The position numbers and the translations under genes were made by a program. The notes under the pieces were generated by a model that was not told the DNA's origin, made no database searches, and was given only the letters and a program-made list of their open reading frames with translations. 64,000 nucleotides of DNA from Streptomyces sp. NRRL S-31 (GTDB taxonomy: Bacteria > Actinomycetota > Actinomycetes > Streptomycetales > Streptomycetaceae), in assembly GCF_000718775.1 (NCBI RefSeq), contig NZ_JOCB01000086.1, forward strand, positions 1 through 64,000. The letters are read 5' to 3'. Every line of letters begins with the position of its first letter. Positions within the stretch are counted from its first letter, which is position 1. Of this stretch, positions 26,986 through 36,900 are shown in pieces.

Positions 26986-29900
26986 TCACTCCCAGGAGTA
27001 CTGGTTCGTGGACACCAACTGACCTGGGACCACTTGCCCCTTGGTGCGGAACTCGGTGTACGCCCAGTACTCGACGTCAGGCTTCAGCGGAGCACCCGGC
27101 CGCAGTTTGTACGGCGGTGTCGTGCCGCGCTCCACCGCGGTCGGCAGTTCCAGCGTCGCCGGCTTGTAGTGGCCGTTACGGCTGAGGACGATGTGTCCGA
27201 GCCGGTATTTGACGACCGGGCTACCGGAGTCCTGTGCGAAGACGTACGCCGTGTACGTGCCCGCTGCCGGCATGAAGACCCAGGCCCGCTCGGAGCTGCT
27301 CCAGCCGGCGGCGCTCCGGTAGACCAGCTTGTCGCCCTTGTACAGCCACAGGTCGAGGTTGGTGTCCGGGTCGTCGGTCACGGTGTCCACGACGATTCCG
27401 GCGCTGCCCGCCGGCACCTTGAAAGAGTGCGCCTGCACCCCGAGGGCCTTGCGGTCGAAGACCCCGCCGCTGACCCCGGTCCGCATCGAGTACGACTCCC
27501 GCTGCATGGGGGCGTAGCCGGTCGACCGGCCGGAGACCGGGCCGGTGAACCCCGGCTCGAACATGCCGTAGGTGCCGTCGGTGAGCCGGCCGAACTCTTC
27601 CAAGTTGTCGTCGTACTGCCGGGGCGTGATGCCCCACGGGCGCGCGGCGACCGGGATCCGTACCTGGTGAGCGGTGCCGCGCCAGGTGATCGTGCCGGTG
27701 ACGTAGCGGTCCCACGGTGCGCTGCCGCGCCGCAGGGTGATGGTGACCGAGGCGGTCTCGCCCGGTGCCACCGTCACCGTTGCCGGTGCGATGCTCACCT
27801 GCATGCCCTGTAGCCCGCTCGTCGAGGCATGGTACGTCTCCCGCTTGCTGCCCACGTTGGTCAGCTTGCGGGTCAGCACCACCGGCTTGGTGCCGTCGTA
27901 CTCGCGCAGCCCGATCGACGGCAGGTTCAGCTCGCGGCCGTCGGGCTGAGCCGCTTCGCTGAACGCGGTCAGGCTCTTGGCGTCCGGCTCGATGACCAGA
28001 CCCGGATCGGCGGCCCGTTTCAGCGACGGCAGCCCGCTGCCCTGAGCCAGCGGGCTGGTGTTGCCCACGGGGTCGGCTGTGGTGTGCAACGCCGAGGCAA
28101 CCGCGCCGGGTGACCAGTCGGGATGCTCGGCCCGCAGGATCGCGGCCTGACCGGCCACGTGCGGGGTCGCCATCGAGGTCCCCGAGTACGCGTCGTACTG
28201 CCGGCCGAAGTTTCCCGGCGGGGAGACGGCCGCGACGATGTCGCTGCCGGGGGCGACCAGGTCGGGCTTCATGAGCCCTGGGTGCATCTTGTCCGGCCCC
28301 GTCGCAGAGTAGTCCGCGATGGTCGGCACGCCTGGGGCACCGGAGCCGTGGCTGCTCGACGTGAGCTGTGCGGTGCCGTCGGCCGGGTGCCTCATCAGGT
28401 AGTTGAAGATCTCGCCGGCCTGGTCCCTGGTGTTCAGATAGAGCACCGGGAAGTCGTAGATGCTGTTGACCCGGAAGTTGCCATTGGGGTCGAAGAGGAT
28501 CATTGCCGCCGCGCGCTTGGCCTTGAGCTCCTCCACCGCGCCGTAGGGGCTGTCCAGGGCGCAGGCGACCACCTTGCCCTTCACCTTCGCCGGGTCCAGA
28601 CTGCCGGGCTCGCAGTACGCCGAGCCCTCCTCCAATGTGCCGGCCTGCTCGCCGAAGACCAGCGGCAGGGATCGGCCGCCGGGAAGCACGTCCAGCGAGG
28701 CCCCGGTGATCGAGGTGCCGTCGCCGAGCCGGACGGTCCCCTCGTTCACCTGAGTCACCGCCGCGCCGACTGTGGTGACCCACGGCTGGGTGTTGCTGAC
28801 CGCGCTGCTGAAGCCGCTGTTGCCGGCCGCGGCCGTGACGAAGACTCCGGCCAGCGTGGCGTTGAGGAAGGCCTTGCCGATCGGGGTGTTGGGCTCGCTG
28901 TCCCCCAACTGCGTTCCGATCGAGTAGTTGAGCACCTGCACGCCGTCGGCGACCGCGGCGTCGATGCCCGCGATGATGTCGGCGTCGTATCCCAAGCCGC
29001 CCCAGAGGACCTTGTAGACGGCGATCTGCGCGTCCGGGGCCACACCGGAGACCGAACCGAAGTTCCGCCCCGAGATGGTGACGTTGTCGACGGGCAGGCC
29101 GGCCGCGGTGGACGCCGTGTGCGTACCGTGCCCGACCATGTCCCGGGGGGAGAGCACCTCCCCCTCGGGCAGCGTGCCGCCCGACACCGCGAGGAGCGTG
29201 TCGGCGAAGTACCGGGCGCCGACGATCTTGCCGTTGCAGTGCTGGGCAGCGAATGTGTAGCCGGTCTGGCAGGTGCCGTGCCAGCCCGCCGGGGTCGCCG
29301 GTATCCGCTTGGCGAACGACGGGCTTTCCGGCCAGATCCCGGTGTCCAGGACGCCGATCACGACCCCGGCGCCGGTGCTTCTGCCCGGCTTCCGCGCGTC
29401 GGACTTCTGCGCGCTGGTCGTCGGCGAGCCGGTTGCCTGGGCGCCGGTGGCCGATGCACCGGTCTTGGCTGTTCCGGCCGTGCCCGTTGCCGTGCCCGTC
29501 GTCGGCTGCGGCGTGGTGTCACCAAGGGACGCCTGGCTGGTCCTGACCACCTGGGACTTGGTGACCGAACGGACCCGCTTGTCCGCCTTCAGTTCCTCGA
29601 CCTGAGCTGCTGTCAGCCTGGCGGAGAAACCGTTGAAGGCCGTGGTGTAGACCTCGTTGACCGTGACGCCGGCTGCCTCGGCCACGGCCGTCCGCTGGGT
29701 ACCCAGGTGCTTCCGGTACGACTTCGCCGCCCCCGACTGCGGTTCCAACTGCTCGCCCGGTGCCGGGCGGGTTCGGGCCAGCCCCGAGAGCCGGCCCGTG
29801 TACGTCGCCACCGGTTCCTCGGCAAGTTCCACAATGTACGGAGTTCGACCGGAGGGCATTTGCTTGGGTTTCGCATCGGACTTATCGGTCTGGCGCGGTC

Positions 29901-30105
29901 TGAACCGGCCGGCGCCCCCGGTCAGGTCGACCCGATCTCCCTCGGGTCGCAAACCAGAGCTGACACCGCTGGCCACCGAGGCGTCCGGCTCGGCGGGTGC
30001 CGCCGTTGCCGTCCCCCCTGTGGCGACCGTGCCACCGCCGGCCAGGACGAAGGCGAGCAGGGGTATGGCCAGCCTCTGTCGCTGGGTTCTTGTGCTCGTA
30101 GCCAC
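26986..30105 (-). CDS. Large secreted subtilisin-family (S8) serine protease
   Basis: 1039 aa from GTG 30105 with GGAAGGAG 5 nt upstream. Signal peptide, then an I9-type propeptide (about 85-190; PYIVELAEEPVA ... FNGFSARLTAAQVEEL). A low-complexity Thr/Ala/Gly linker precedes the catalytic domain. The triad is intact: Asp in GVLDTGIWP, His in GHGTHTASTAAG, Ser in SGTSMATPHVAG, and Asn in AAAGNSG. A PA-type insert (CEPGSLDPAKVKGKVVAC) sits between His and Ser, as in plant-type subtilases. The C-terminus has Fn3-like and beta-sandwich domains (KLTNVGSKRETY). It should be an extracellular endopeptidase matured by autoprocessing. Confidence 0.95.
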   Translation of the reverse strand: MATSTRTQRQRLAIPLLAFVLAGGGTVATGGTATAAPAEPDASVASGVSSGLRPEGDRVDLTGGAGRFRPRQTDKSDAKPKQMPSGRTPYIVELAEEPVATYTGRLSGLARTRPAPGEQLEPQSGAAKSYRKHLGTQRTAVAEAAGVTVNEVYTTAFNGFSARLTAAQVEELKADKRVRSVTKSQVVRTSQASLGDTTPQPTTGTATGTAGTAKTGASATGAQATGSPTTSAQKSDARKPGRSTGAGVVIGVLDTGIWPESPSFAKRIPATPAGWHGTCQTGYTFAAQHCNGKIVGARYFADTLLAVSGGTLPEGEVLSPRDMVGHGTHTASTAAGLPVDNVTISGRNFGSVSGVAPDAQIAVYKVLWGGLGYDADIIAGIDAAVADGVQVLNYSIGTQLGDSEPNTPIGKAFLNATLAGVFVTAAAGNSGFSSAVSNTQPWVTTVGAAVTQVNEGTVRLGDGTSITGASLDVLPGGRSLPLVFGEQAGTLEEGSAYCEPGSLDPAKVKGKVVACALDSPYGAVEELKAKRAAAMILFDPNGNFRVNSIYDFPVLYLNTRDQAGEIFNYLMRHPADGTAQLTSSSHGSGAPGVPTIADYSATGPDKMHPGLMKPDLVAPGSDIVAAVSPPGNFGRQYDAYSGTSMATPHVAGQAAILRAEHPDWSPGAVASALHTTADPVGNTSPLAQGSGLPSLKRAADPGLVIEPDAKSLTAFSEAAQPDGRELNLPSIGLREYDGTKPVVLTRKLTNVGSKRETYHASTSGLQGMQVSIAPATVTVAPGETASVTITLRRGSAPWDRYVTGTITWRGTAHQVRIPVAARPWGITPRQYDDNLEEFGRLTDGTYGMFEPGFTGPVSGRSTGYAPMQRESYSMRTGVSGGVFDRKALGVQAHSFKVPAGSAGIVVDTVTDDPDTNLDLWLYKGDKLVYRSAAGWSSSERAWVFMPAAGTYTAYVFAQDSGSPVVKYRLGHIVLSRNGHYKPATLELPTAVERGTTPPYKLRPGAPLKPDVEYWAYTEFRTKGQVVPGQLVSTNQYSWE

Positions 30106-30536
30106 AAGACTCCTTCCAGTAGCTCCCCCGATGGGAGCGATCCCATGAGCGTCGACGCTCTCTCCCGGGATGTGAGGGGGGAGTACGACCTACCTAACTC
30201 GACGTCAGTTAACGAGGTGTTACAGGCTGTTTCAGATGCTCACGTGGCCACAGTGGTCGTACCTCTACGGAAAGCGGAGGGATCCCGCGAGGGCTCCCCG
30301 TCCCCTTGCGACCGCACGTACCGGACGCCGCAGACCCCGGCCTTCGGGCGGACGACGGGCATGTGACGAGACCCAGCCCCCATGCCGGTGACTCAACTGC
30401 CCTGGGGGCGAAGGGGTACTCGTCGCAGGAGGCGCGGCCCGCGCGCTTCATGTCGGCCGGCGGATTCTTCGGGCACACGGCGGCCCGGTTCTTGTTCTTC
30501 TCCTTGTCGTTGATCATCCAGTGCTGGGCTTGCCGC

Positions 30537-30729
30537 CGTAGGGGTCGCCGTAGTGGCCGCCCCGGCTGCGGAGTCCGCGGATGCCGTCGGCGGTTCTACC
30601 CTGGACGACTTCGCCATCGACGCCGCCACCGCCCTCGTGACCTGCCCCGCCGGGCACACCGTTGCCCTGTCAGATCCCAGTGGGGCTGCCTGGCCTCCGG
30701 CCGGACAGCCCCCACCAAGATCTTCATGA
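30537..30729 (+). pseudogene. IS1182-like transposase fragment
   Basis: DDFAIDAATALVTCPAGHTVALSDPSGA corresponds to the C-terminal-third segment of IS1182-family transposases (DDF.ID....TVTCP.GHT). Nothing of the DDE core is nearby. Fragment only. Confidence 0.6.
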
Positions 30730-30790
30730 CCCTTCTAGCGGTCACGTCCGATGCAGCCGCTGCGTTCTGACCGTCGCCACTCCGTGGTGA

Positions 30791-31167
30791 TCAGCTGCTC
30801 TCGTGCGCCAGCTCCCAGGCGTGCCGGACTTCGGCGGGAATGCGTCCGCGTATCGGCACGTCGTAGCCGTTCGCGCGCGCCCAGTTGCGCGGCCACGCTG
30901 AGCGGTGGCAGTGGCGTCGGCGATGCGCAGCAGGTGGCCGGCGACGTCGCCGACCCCGGCGGACCATCCGTCCTCGAAGCGCTGCTCGGACCCGTGCGGG
31001 GCGCTGCTCTCGGAGATCCAGGTGTGGGCGCCGGCCACCGCCCCGGCCTCCAGCTTCGACACGATGTCGTCGGCCTGCTCATGTCCGATACCGGCGGCGG
31101 CCAGGGCCTGGAAGACGGTGAACCGCGCCGCCGCGGCCTCGTGCTGGTGGTGGCTGATGCGGGCCAC
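30791..31167 (-). pseudogene. Frameshifted gene with an Lsr2-type C-terminus
   Basis: The frame from GTG 31167 reads a plausible soluble protein (FQALAAAGIGHEQADDIVSKLEAGAVAGAH then SEQRFEDGWSAGVGDVAGHLLRIADA). Around 30880-30905 the coding frame moves by one base into WARANGYDVPIRGRIPAEV then RHAWELAHESS, ending at 30791. That ending is the DNA-binding C-terminal motif of Lsr2 (WAR.NGY.V..RGRIPA.V), the actinobacterial xenogeneic silencer. As sequenced, the product would lose the Lsr2-like tail. Either a real frameshift or a sequencing error. Confidence 0.6.
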
Positions 31168-31194
31168 CTCCTGGCCGTACGCGTCGGCGTCGTA

Positions 31195-31335
31195 CTGTCC
31201 GGTGCCTACGCCGCCTCCGTCTGCGTGGTCTTGGCCCAGTCGAGTCGCTGGGGTCTCCCACCAGCCGCCGACTTCAGCCGGGCGTTCCGTGCCGCCTACG
31301 GGATCTCACCCAGGGGCTACCGTCTCCTTGCCCCT
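31195..31335 (+). pseudogene. AraC-family regulator C-terminal fragment
   Basis: SSRWGLPPAADFSRAFRAAYGISPRGYR is the second helix-turn-helix signature of AraC-family regulators (WGF.....FSRAF...YG.SP..YR). No sensor domain or first HTH is readable upstream. Confidence 0.6.
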
Positions 31336-31420
31336 TCACTTGCCGGGAGACTGGCTGCCAAGGAACTGAGGACTGTTTGCCAATGTCACTCCAGGGCTTC
31401 TTGGCCATCCTGGTGACTTA

Positions 31421-31549
31421 ATGCTGGCCGAGGCGCTGAACGGCATCCTCAGGACCGAGCTGATCGAAGGTCAAGGCCTGAAAGGGAGTTGGACTACCGT
31501 GAAATCCGCCCTTTTCCATACTGACCGGCACAACGAGGGAGCACAATGA
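31421..31549 (+). pseudogene. IS3-type transposase OrfB C-terminal fragment
   Basis: MLAEALNGILRTELIEGQGLKG resembles the LAE..NG.YKTELI segment near the end of IS3-family OrfB. It runs into the start of the secreted protein gene, so that gene's promoter may derive from this junction. Confidence 0.5.
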
Positions 31550-31953
31550 AGAGGCGACTGGTCAGGATCCTCACCCCGCTGGCAGTCAGCGCGGCAATCG
31601 TTGGTGTCACCACGCCACTCGCGTCGGCTGCTCCCGAGCTGGAGGTGGACGTCGCCGAGAAGCTCGAAGGCGGGCACCCCGACTGGACGTACAGCAAATG
31701 TGTGTCCAGCAACAACGGCGAGGTCTGTTACAACAGGGCCACTGACGATTTCTGGGTGCAGGACCTGGACCGCGATGGGAACCCCTCAACCGCCTGGTGG
31801 GACATAGGCGCTCGTAGAGGGCAATGCATATCCAGGGCCGGCGCGAATGGCCATTGGGCCTACTGCCGGAAGAACCTCCCGGAAGGGCGCACAGTTGTTC
31901 TCTGGTCCCTGGGCGACGACGGCCGCAAGTACAAGGTCACTTCACCGACTTGA
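31546..31953 (+). CDS. Small secreted protein, unknown function
   Basis: 135 aa, ATG after GAGGGAG. Signal peptide KRRLVRILTPLAVSAAIVGVTT to an Ala-Ser-Ala-Ala site. Mature part of about 105 aa has four Cys (SKCVSS, EVCYNR, GQCISR, AYCRKN), so probably two disulfides, with many Trp and charged residues (DFWVQDLDRDGNPSTAWWDIG). The fold is unknown; it may be a small extracellular beta protein. It is an intact gene within a stretch of mobile-element debris. Confidence 0.75.
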   Translation: MKRRLVRILTPLAVSAAIVGVTTPLASAAPELEVDVAEKLEGGHPDWTYSKCVSSNNGEVCYNRATDDFWVQDLDRDGNPSTAWWDIGARRGQCISRAGANGHWAYCRKNLPEGRTVVLWSLGDDGRKYKVTSPT

Positions 31954-32035
31954 CCTCGCTGAGGGCGTGCAGGGCATATTGCCGAGGTAAGCCCAGGCAG
32001 TCGTCTCCCGGGCGCACGTGATGCTGTGCTGACGG

Positions 32036-32365
32036 TTACGCGGTCCCCGTCTGTGTCTGTGTGGTTTTGGCCCGGTTGAGTCCGAGGGCGGCGAGCTGCT
32101 GGAGCTGGTCGGTGGTGAGATTGGCGCGCCGGGCCTTGGTGTTCGCCAGGAACACACCCAGTTTCACCGCGTGCCCCTGGCCGTCGATGGTGACGGTTTC
32201 GGTGTGGGTCCGGCTGACGGGCCCCGTGGTGCCGGTGCGGGCGGTGTACTGGGCGAGAGCGGCGCACCCGCGCTCGAAGCCGCCTGTACCGCTCCTGGGC
32301 GCCCTGGCGGGGGTGTTCTGCCGCGGGGCAGGGGCGTGACGCCGAGGGCGGCCAGCCGTTCACGC
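32036..32365 (-). pseudogene. Helicase-associated (HA) domain fragment
   Basis: The minus-strand frame GGFERGCAALAQYTARTG then VKLGVFLANTKARRANLTTDQLQQLAALGLN is the helicase-associated domain found in tandem at the C-terminus of large actinobacterial DEAD-type helicases, often on linear plasmids and chromosome ends. ERLAALGVTPLP just upstream is in another frame, so there is a frameshift. Remnant of a helicase gene. Confidence 0.65.
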
Positions 32366-32499
32366 TCCCCCGGCTACATGCCACCCGACGAGTACGAATA
32401 GGCGCACTGGACGAAACTGGACCGCTTGATCACACGATCGCGGACTCCACGAAAATCGGGGCAGCTCACGTGGCCCGGTCACGCCGCTCCTGTTGCTGC

Positions 32500-32712
32500 T
32501 CGGGTAAAACGGCGTCCAAGGGGCGGGGAACAGCCTGGCGGCGCCGCTTCCTCGAACGCGGTCCGGACGGCCTGTGTGACGATCCCCGCCCGGGCGTCCC
32601 GCGCGAAATCACCGACGCGGACGTCGAGCGGGTCATCGTCAAGACGCTCGAGGAAACCCCGAAGAACGCCACCCACTGGTCGACCAGGTCGATGGCGGCC
32701 GCCACCGGTCAG
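32500..32712 (+). pseudogene. IS630-family transposase fragment
   Basis: AWRRRFLERGPDGLCDDPRPG then DADVERVIVKTLEETPKNATHWSTRSMAAATG is the N-terminal HTH/linker region of IS630-type transposases. It stops where an opposing IS5-type fragment begins (about 32708), so one element landed in or recombined with the other. Confidence 0.75.
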
Positions 32713-32942
32713 GTCGTGGGTTCGGCCCGGCAACGCGGGGGAGATCCACAGCAGCCTGCCGTCCGGATCGGTGACCAACTGCACGTTCACGCCGTGCCGT
32801 CGGTGCTTATGGGAGTAGTCGGCGCGTCCGTTGCCGACCTGGTCGCACTCGGTAAGTGTGCCGTTCAGCGGCACGAAGTCCGGGTCGCTCTCGCGTAGGA
32901 CCTTCAGCGGACCCGGTGCACGGGTCGGCGACCAGGATCCCC
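32699..32942 (-). pseudogene. IS5-type (DDE_Tnp_4) transposase fragment
   Basis: On the minus strand: FVPLNGTLTECDQVGNGRADYSHKHRRHG then VQLVTDPDGRLLWISPALPGRTHDLT, the central DDE part of IS5/Tnp_4 transposases. Both ends are missing. Confidence 0.75.
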
Positions 32943-32955
32943 GACAGAGTCAAGC

Positions 32956-33624
32956 TCAGCCCTCGACCCCCACGAGCCGCCACACCATCTCCACGACCCG
33001 GTCCCCCAACTCCGGCTCCCGCTGGCCCTGCCGCATGTACGACGCGTAGTAACTCCCGATCATCATGTCGGCGACCAGCTCCGCGTCGACCCCCTCGCGT
33101 AACACCCCCTGTGTCGCCAGTCGCCGCAACGTGTCGATGAGCGGCTTCTGCCGAGGCTCCAGCGCGTGTTCCCGCATGAGCTCGATCAAGCCAGGTGTGC
33201 GCTCGGCCTCGCTGAGAACGTTCCCGATGACGGTCATGCCCCGGCCTGTCGGGCCGAAGGGAGAGGCGTGGCGCAGGGCCTGCCGCAGGGCCTCGACAGG
33301 CGGGAGTTCCTCCAGGGGGCCGATGGGGTGCCGTTCACGCTCCTCCTGGAAGTTGAAGTCGAGGGCGTCGACGACCAGGTCGTGCTTGTTGGACCAGCGC
33401 CGGTACACCGTCGGCCGGGTGACGCCGGCATCGGCGGCGATGTCACCGATCGTCATACGGGAATAGCCGTCACTGACGAGCCGGTCGACGGTCGCGCGCA
33501 GAACCGCCTTCTCCACCGAAGGGTCCCTGGGTCTGCCGGGCCCGCCCCCGGAGGGGGGTTTCGTCCTGCTCTTCCCTGCGCCCTCTTCGCTGTTCTCAGG
33601 GCTTTTTTCGGCCATGTCTCGCAT
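32956..33624 (-). CDS. TetR/AcrR-family regulator
   Basis: 222 aa from ATG 33624 (an ATG 9 nt further in is also possible). Basic, Ser/Gly-rich N-terminal tail, then RPRDPSVEKAVLRATVDRLVSDGYSRMTIGDIAADAGVTRPTVYRRWSNK, a clear TetR helix-turn-helix. The C-terminal domain is the TetR_C type with PLIDTLRRLATQGVLREGVDAELVADMMIGSYYASYM. Divergent from the carboxylic acid reductase gene and most likely its repressor. Confidence 0.9.
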   Translation of the reverse strand: MRDMAEKSPENSEEGAGKSRTKPPSGGGPGRPRDPSVEKAVLRATVDRLVSDGYSRMTIGDIAADAGVTRPTVYRRWSNKHDLVVDALDFNFQEERERHPIGPLEELPPVEALRQALRHASPFGPTGRGMTVIGNVLSEAERTPGLIELMREHALEPRQKPLIDTLRRLATQGVLREGVDAELVADMMIGSYYASYMRQGQREPELGDRVVEMVWRLVGVEG

Positions 33625-33650
33625 CCGGTCAGCGTAGCTTGCCGTTGCTT

Positions 33651-33693
33651 TACTTGACAGTCACGTAACGCAACTTAAGATAGTTGTCGAGTA
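33651..33693 (+). promoter_or_regulatory. Promoter and inverted repeat before the CAR gene
   Basis: TTGACA (33654-33659), 16 nt, TAAGAT (33676-33681): a good vegetative promoter reading towards the CAR gene. It is framed by TACTTGACA (33651-33659) and TGTCGAGTA (33685-33693), an inverted repeat with one mismatch that would cover the promoter. A repressor such as the divergent TetR could bind it. The leader to the CAR start is about 240 nt with no other gene. Confidence 0.5.
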
Positions 33694-33929
33694 CACGGAG
33701 ACGTCTGATCAGAAGGAACGTGTCAGCTTCCCCCATGGAGACGGTGGCCGGCAGGCCCGGCAGACCGCACATACCGCTCCACCCGTAGCCCGAGCGCCAC
33801 CCCGGGCCGGCCACGCCTTCCCTGGACCACTGCCCCGCCGCGCCATCGCACCGGGCCGGGCCGGGCCATCGGCGTGTGCCTGAACTGAGCACCAACTCGT
33901 CCTGATGTAACACAGTTGATGGAAAGTCG

Positions 33930-36900
33930 GTGAAGTCGGTGTCCTCGACACCTCGAACCAACGACTCGGCCTCCCCCGCTCAGGAGACCCAGCTCCTCGC
34001 CTCTCCCGCAATCCTGGCGACCGTGCGCGACCACAGCATCGGTCTGCTGCGGGCTGTCACCGCCGTGATGGAGGGGTACGCCGACCGCCCCGCCCTCGGT
34101 GAGCGGGCCCGCGAGCCGGTGACCGACCCGGCGACCGGCCGGACCGATCTGCGGCTACTGCCGCACTACACGACCGTCAGCTACACCGAGCTGTGGGAGC
34201 GGGCCGGAGCGGTCGCGGCCGAGTGGACGGCGGACGCAGAACATCCGGTGGGCGAAGGAGACTTCGTCGCCATCTACGGGTTCACCAGCGTCGACTACAC
34301 GGTGCTCGACCTGGCCTGTCTGCGAGCCGGCGCGGTCTCGGTGCCGCTCCAGAACAGCTCCGCACTCGGCAAGTTGAAGCCGATCGTCGCCGAGTCCGAG
34401 CCGCGCGTCCTCGCCACCAGTATCGAATCCATCGACAATGCCGTCGAGTTGGCCCTCTCCATGCCGTCGCGGCCACGCCTTGTCGTGTTCGACTTCCACC
34501 CGGAGGCCGACGAGGAGCGGGAACGGTTCGAGGCCGCCCGAAGGCGGCTCGCGGACGCCGGGGTCACGGCCGTCGAGGCGCTGGGCACCGTCGTCGCGCG
34601 CGGCCGGACCCTGCCGACGCCGGTCACGTCCGAGGCTGCGGAGGACAACCCGGCGCGGCTGCTGATCTACACCTCCGGTAGCACGGGCGCGCCCAAGGGC
34701 GCGATCTACACGGACAGCATGCTCCAGGGCCTGTGGGCGGGCTGGTTCGCGTCGAAGGACGACGCGTCGCCGGTCACCATGGGCTACTTGCCGATGAGCC
34801 ACATCGCGGGGCGAGCGTTGCTGTACATGACGCTGGTCCGGGGCGGCACGACGTACTTCACAGGACTCAGCGACATGTCGACGCTGTTCGACGACATGCG
34901 CGAGGCCCGTCCGACCCAGCTGCTGCTGGTGCCGCGGATCTGCGACATGCTCTTCCAGGAGTACCAGAGCCGATCGGCGCGCAGGGCCGGGGAGTTCGCG
35001 GACCCCGACGCGCTCGACAAGGCCGTCAAGGCGGAGCTGCGGGAGGAGTTCGTCGGTGGCCGGGTGCGTGACGTCATCTGCGGCAGCGCGCCGATCGCGG
35101 CAGAGCTGAAGCGGTTCGTGGAGTCCTGCCTGGAGCTGTCACTGCGGGACGGCTTCGGCACGACCGAGACGGGCCCCATCCTGATGGACGGGCGGGTCAT
35201 GCGGCCCCCGGTCATCGAGTACAAACTGGCCGACGTACCCGAACTCGGCTACTCCACCTCGGACGTGCCGCATCCGCGCGGCGAACTCCTGCTCCGCACA
35301 GAGATGATCACCCCCGGCTACTACAAGCGGCCGGACGCGACAGCTTCGGTCTTCGACGCGGACGGCTTCTACCACACCGGCGACATCATGGCCGAGACCG
35401 GCCCGGACCAGTTGGTCTACCTCGACCGCCGCAACAACGTACTCAAACTGTCCCAGGGCGAGTTCGTCACCGTCTCTCAACTGGAGACCACCTTCGTCAC
35501 CAGCCCCCTGATCCGGCAGATCTACGTCTACGGCAACAGCGAGCGCGCGTATCTCCTCGCGGTCATCGTCCCCACCGAGGACGCCCTCGCGCAGGCCGGC
35601 GGCGTGGAGGAGCTCAAGCCCCTGCTCGCCGCATCCCTCCAAGAGACGGCCCGGCAGGCCGAGTTGGAGCCGTACGAGATCCCGCGCGACTTCCTCGTCG
35701 AGACCGAGCCGTTCAGCACGGCGAACGGACTGCTCTCGGACATCCGCAAGAACCTGCGCCCCAGCCTCAAGGACCGTTACGGCGATCAACTCGAGGCACT
35801 GTACGAAGAGTTGGCCAGCGGCCGGGAGGAGGCGCTGCGCGCGCTGCGTGCGGCGGGCCCCGATCAGCCGGTGTTCGAGGCGATCCGCGCGGCGGCGAGC
35901 GTGCAGCTCGGCTGCCCCGCCTCCGAGCTGCGCCCCACCGCACGCTTCACCGATCTCGGCGTCGACTCGCTGTCGGCGTTGTCCTTCTCACAACTGCTGC
36001 GGGACATTTTCGCCGTCGAGGTGCCGGTCGGGGTGCTGCTCAGCGCCGGCAACAACCTCCAGGCGGTCGCGGACCATATCGAGGCGGCCCGCACCGGCGC
36101 CGGGCGCCCATCGTCCGCGTCGGTGCACGGCGCGGACGCCGCCGAGGCGCGCGCGGACGAGCTGACGCTGGAGAAGTTCCTCGACGTCACGTCCCTGGGC
36201 AACGCCCGCCCCGCTTCCGGCGCCGCCCCGCACACCGTGTTGCTGACCGGCGCCAACGGCTACCTCGGCCGGTTCATGTGCCTGGACTGGCTGGAGCGCC
36301 TGTCGGCGACCGGCGGCCGGCTGATCTGCGTGGTACGCGGCCGCGACGACGCCGACGCCCGCCGTCGACTGGACGCGGCATTCGACAGCGGCGACCAGCA
36401 ACTTCTCTCCACATATCGAGAATTGGCGGACAGTCATCTCGAAGTGCTGGCCGGCGACATCAGCGAGGGGCGGCTCGGGCTCGACGAGGACACCTGGAAT
36501 CGGCTCGCCGAGGACGTCGACGCCGTCTTCCACCCCGCGGCGCTCGTCAACCACGTCCTGCCCTACGAACAGCTCTTCGGCCCGAACGTCGTCGGCACCG
36601 CCGAACTGATCCGGCTGGCCCTGACCGGCAAGGTCAAGCCGTTCACCTACCTCTCCACGGTCGGCGTGGCAGGCGGTCTCGATCCGGCCCGGCTCGACGA
36701 GAGCGCCGACATCCGCGAGGTGAGCACCGCCCGCGCGCTGACCGACGGCTACGCCTCCGGTTACGCCACCAGCAAATGGGCCGGCGAGGTACTGCTGCGC
36801 CGCGCGCACGAGGAGTACGGACTCCCCGTCACCGTCCTGCGCTCCGACATGATCCTGGCCCACCGCCGGCACGCGGGCCAGTTGAACGTCCCCGACATGT

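Noticed and set aside
28123..30366. 747-codon plus-strand frame opposite the subtilase gene
   Set aside because: The opposite strand encodes a subtilase with complete catalytic triad; this frame has no family features.
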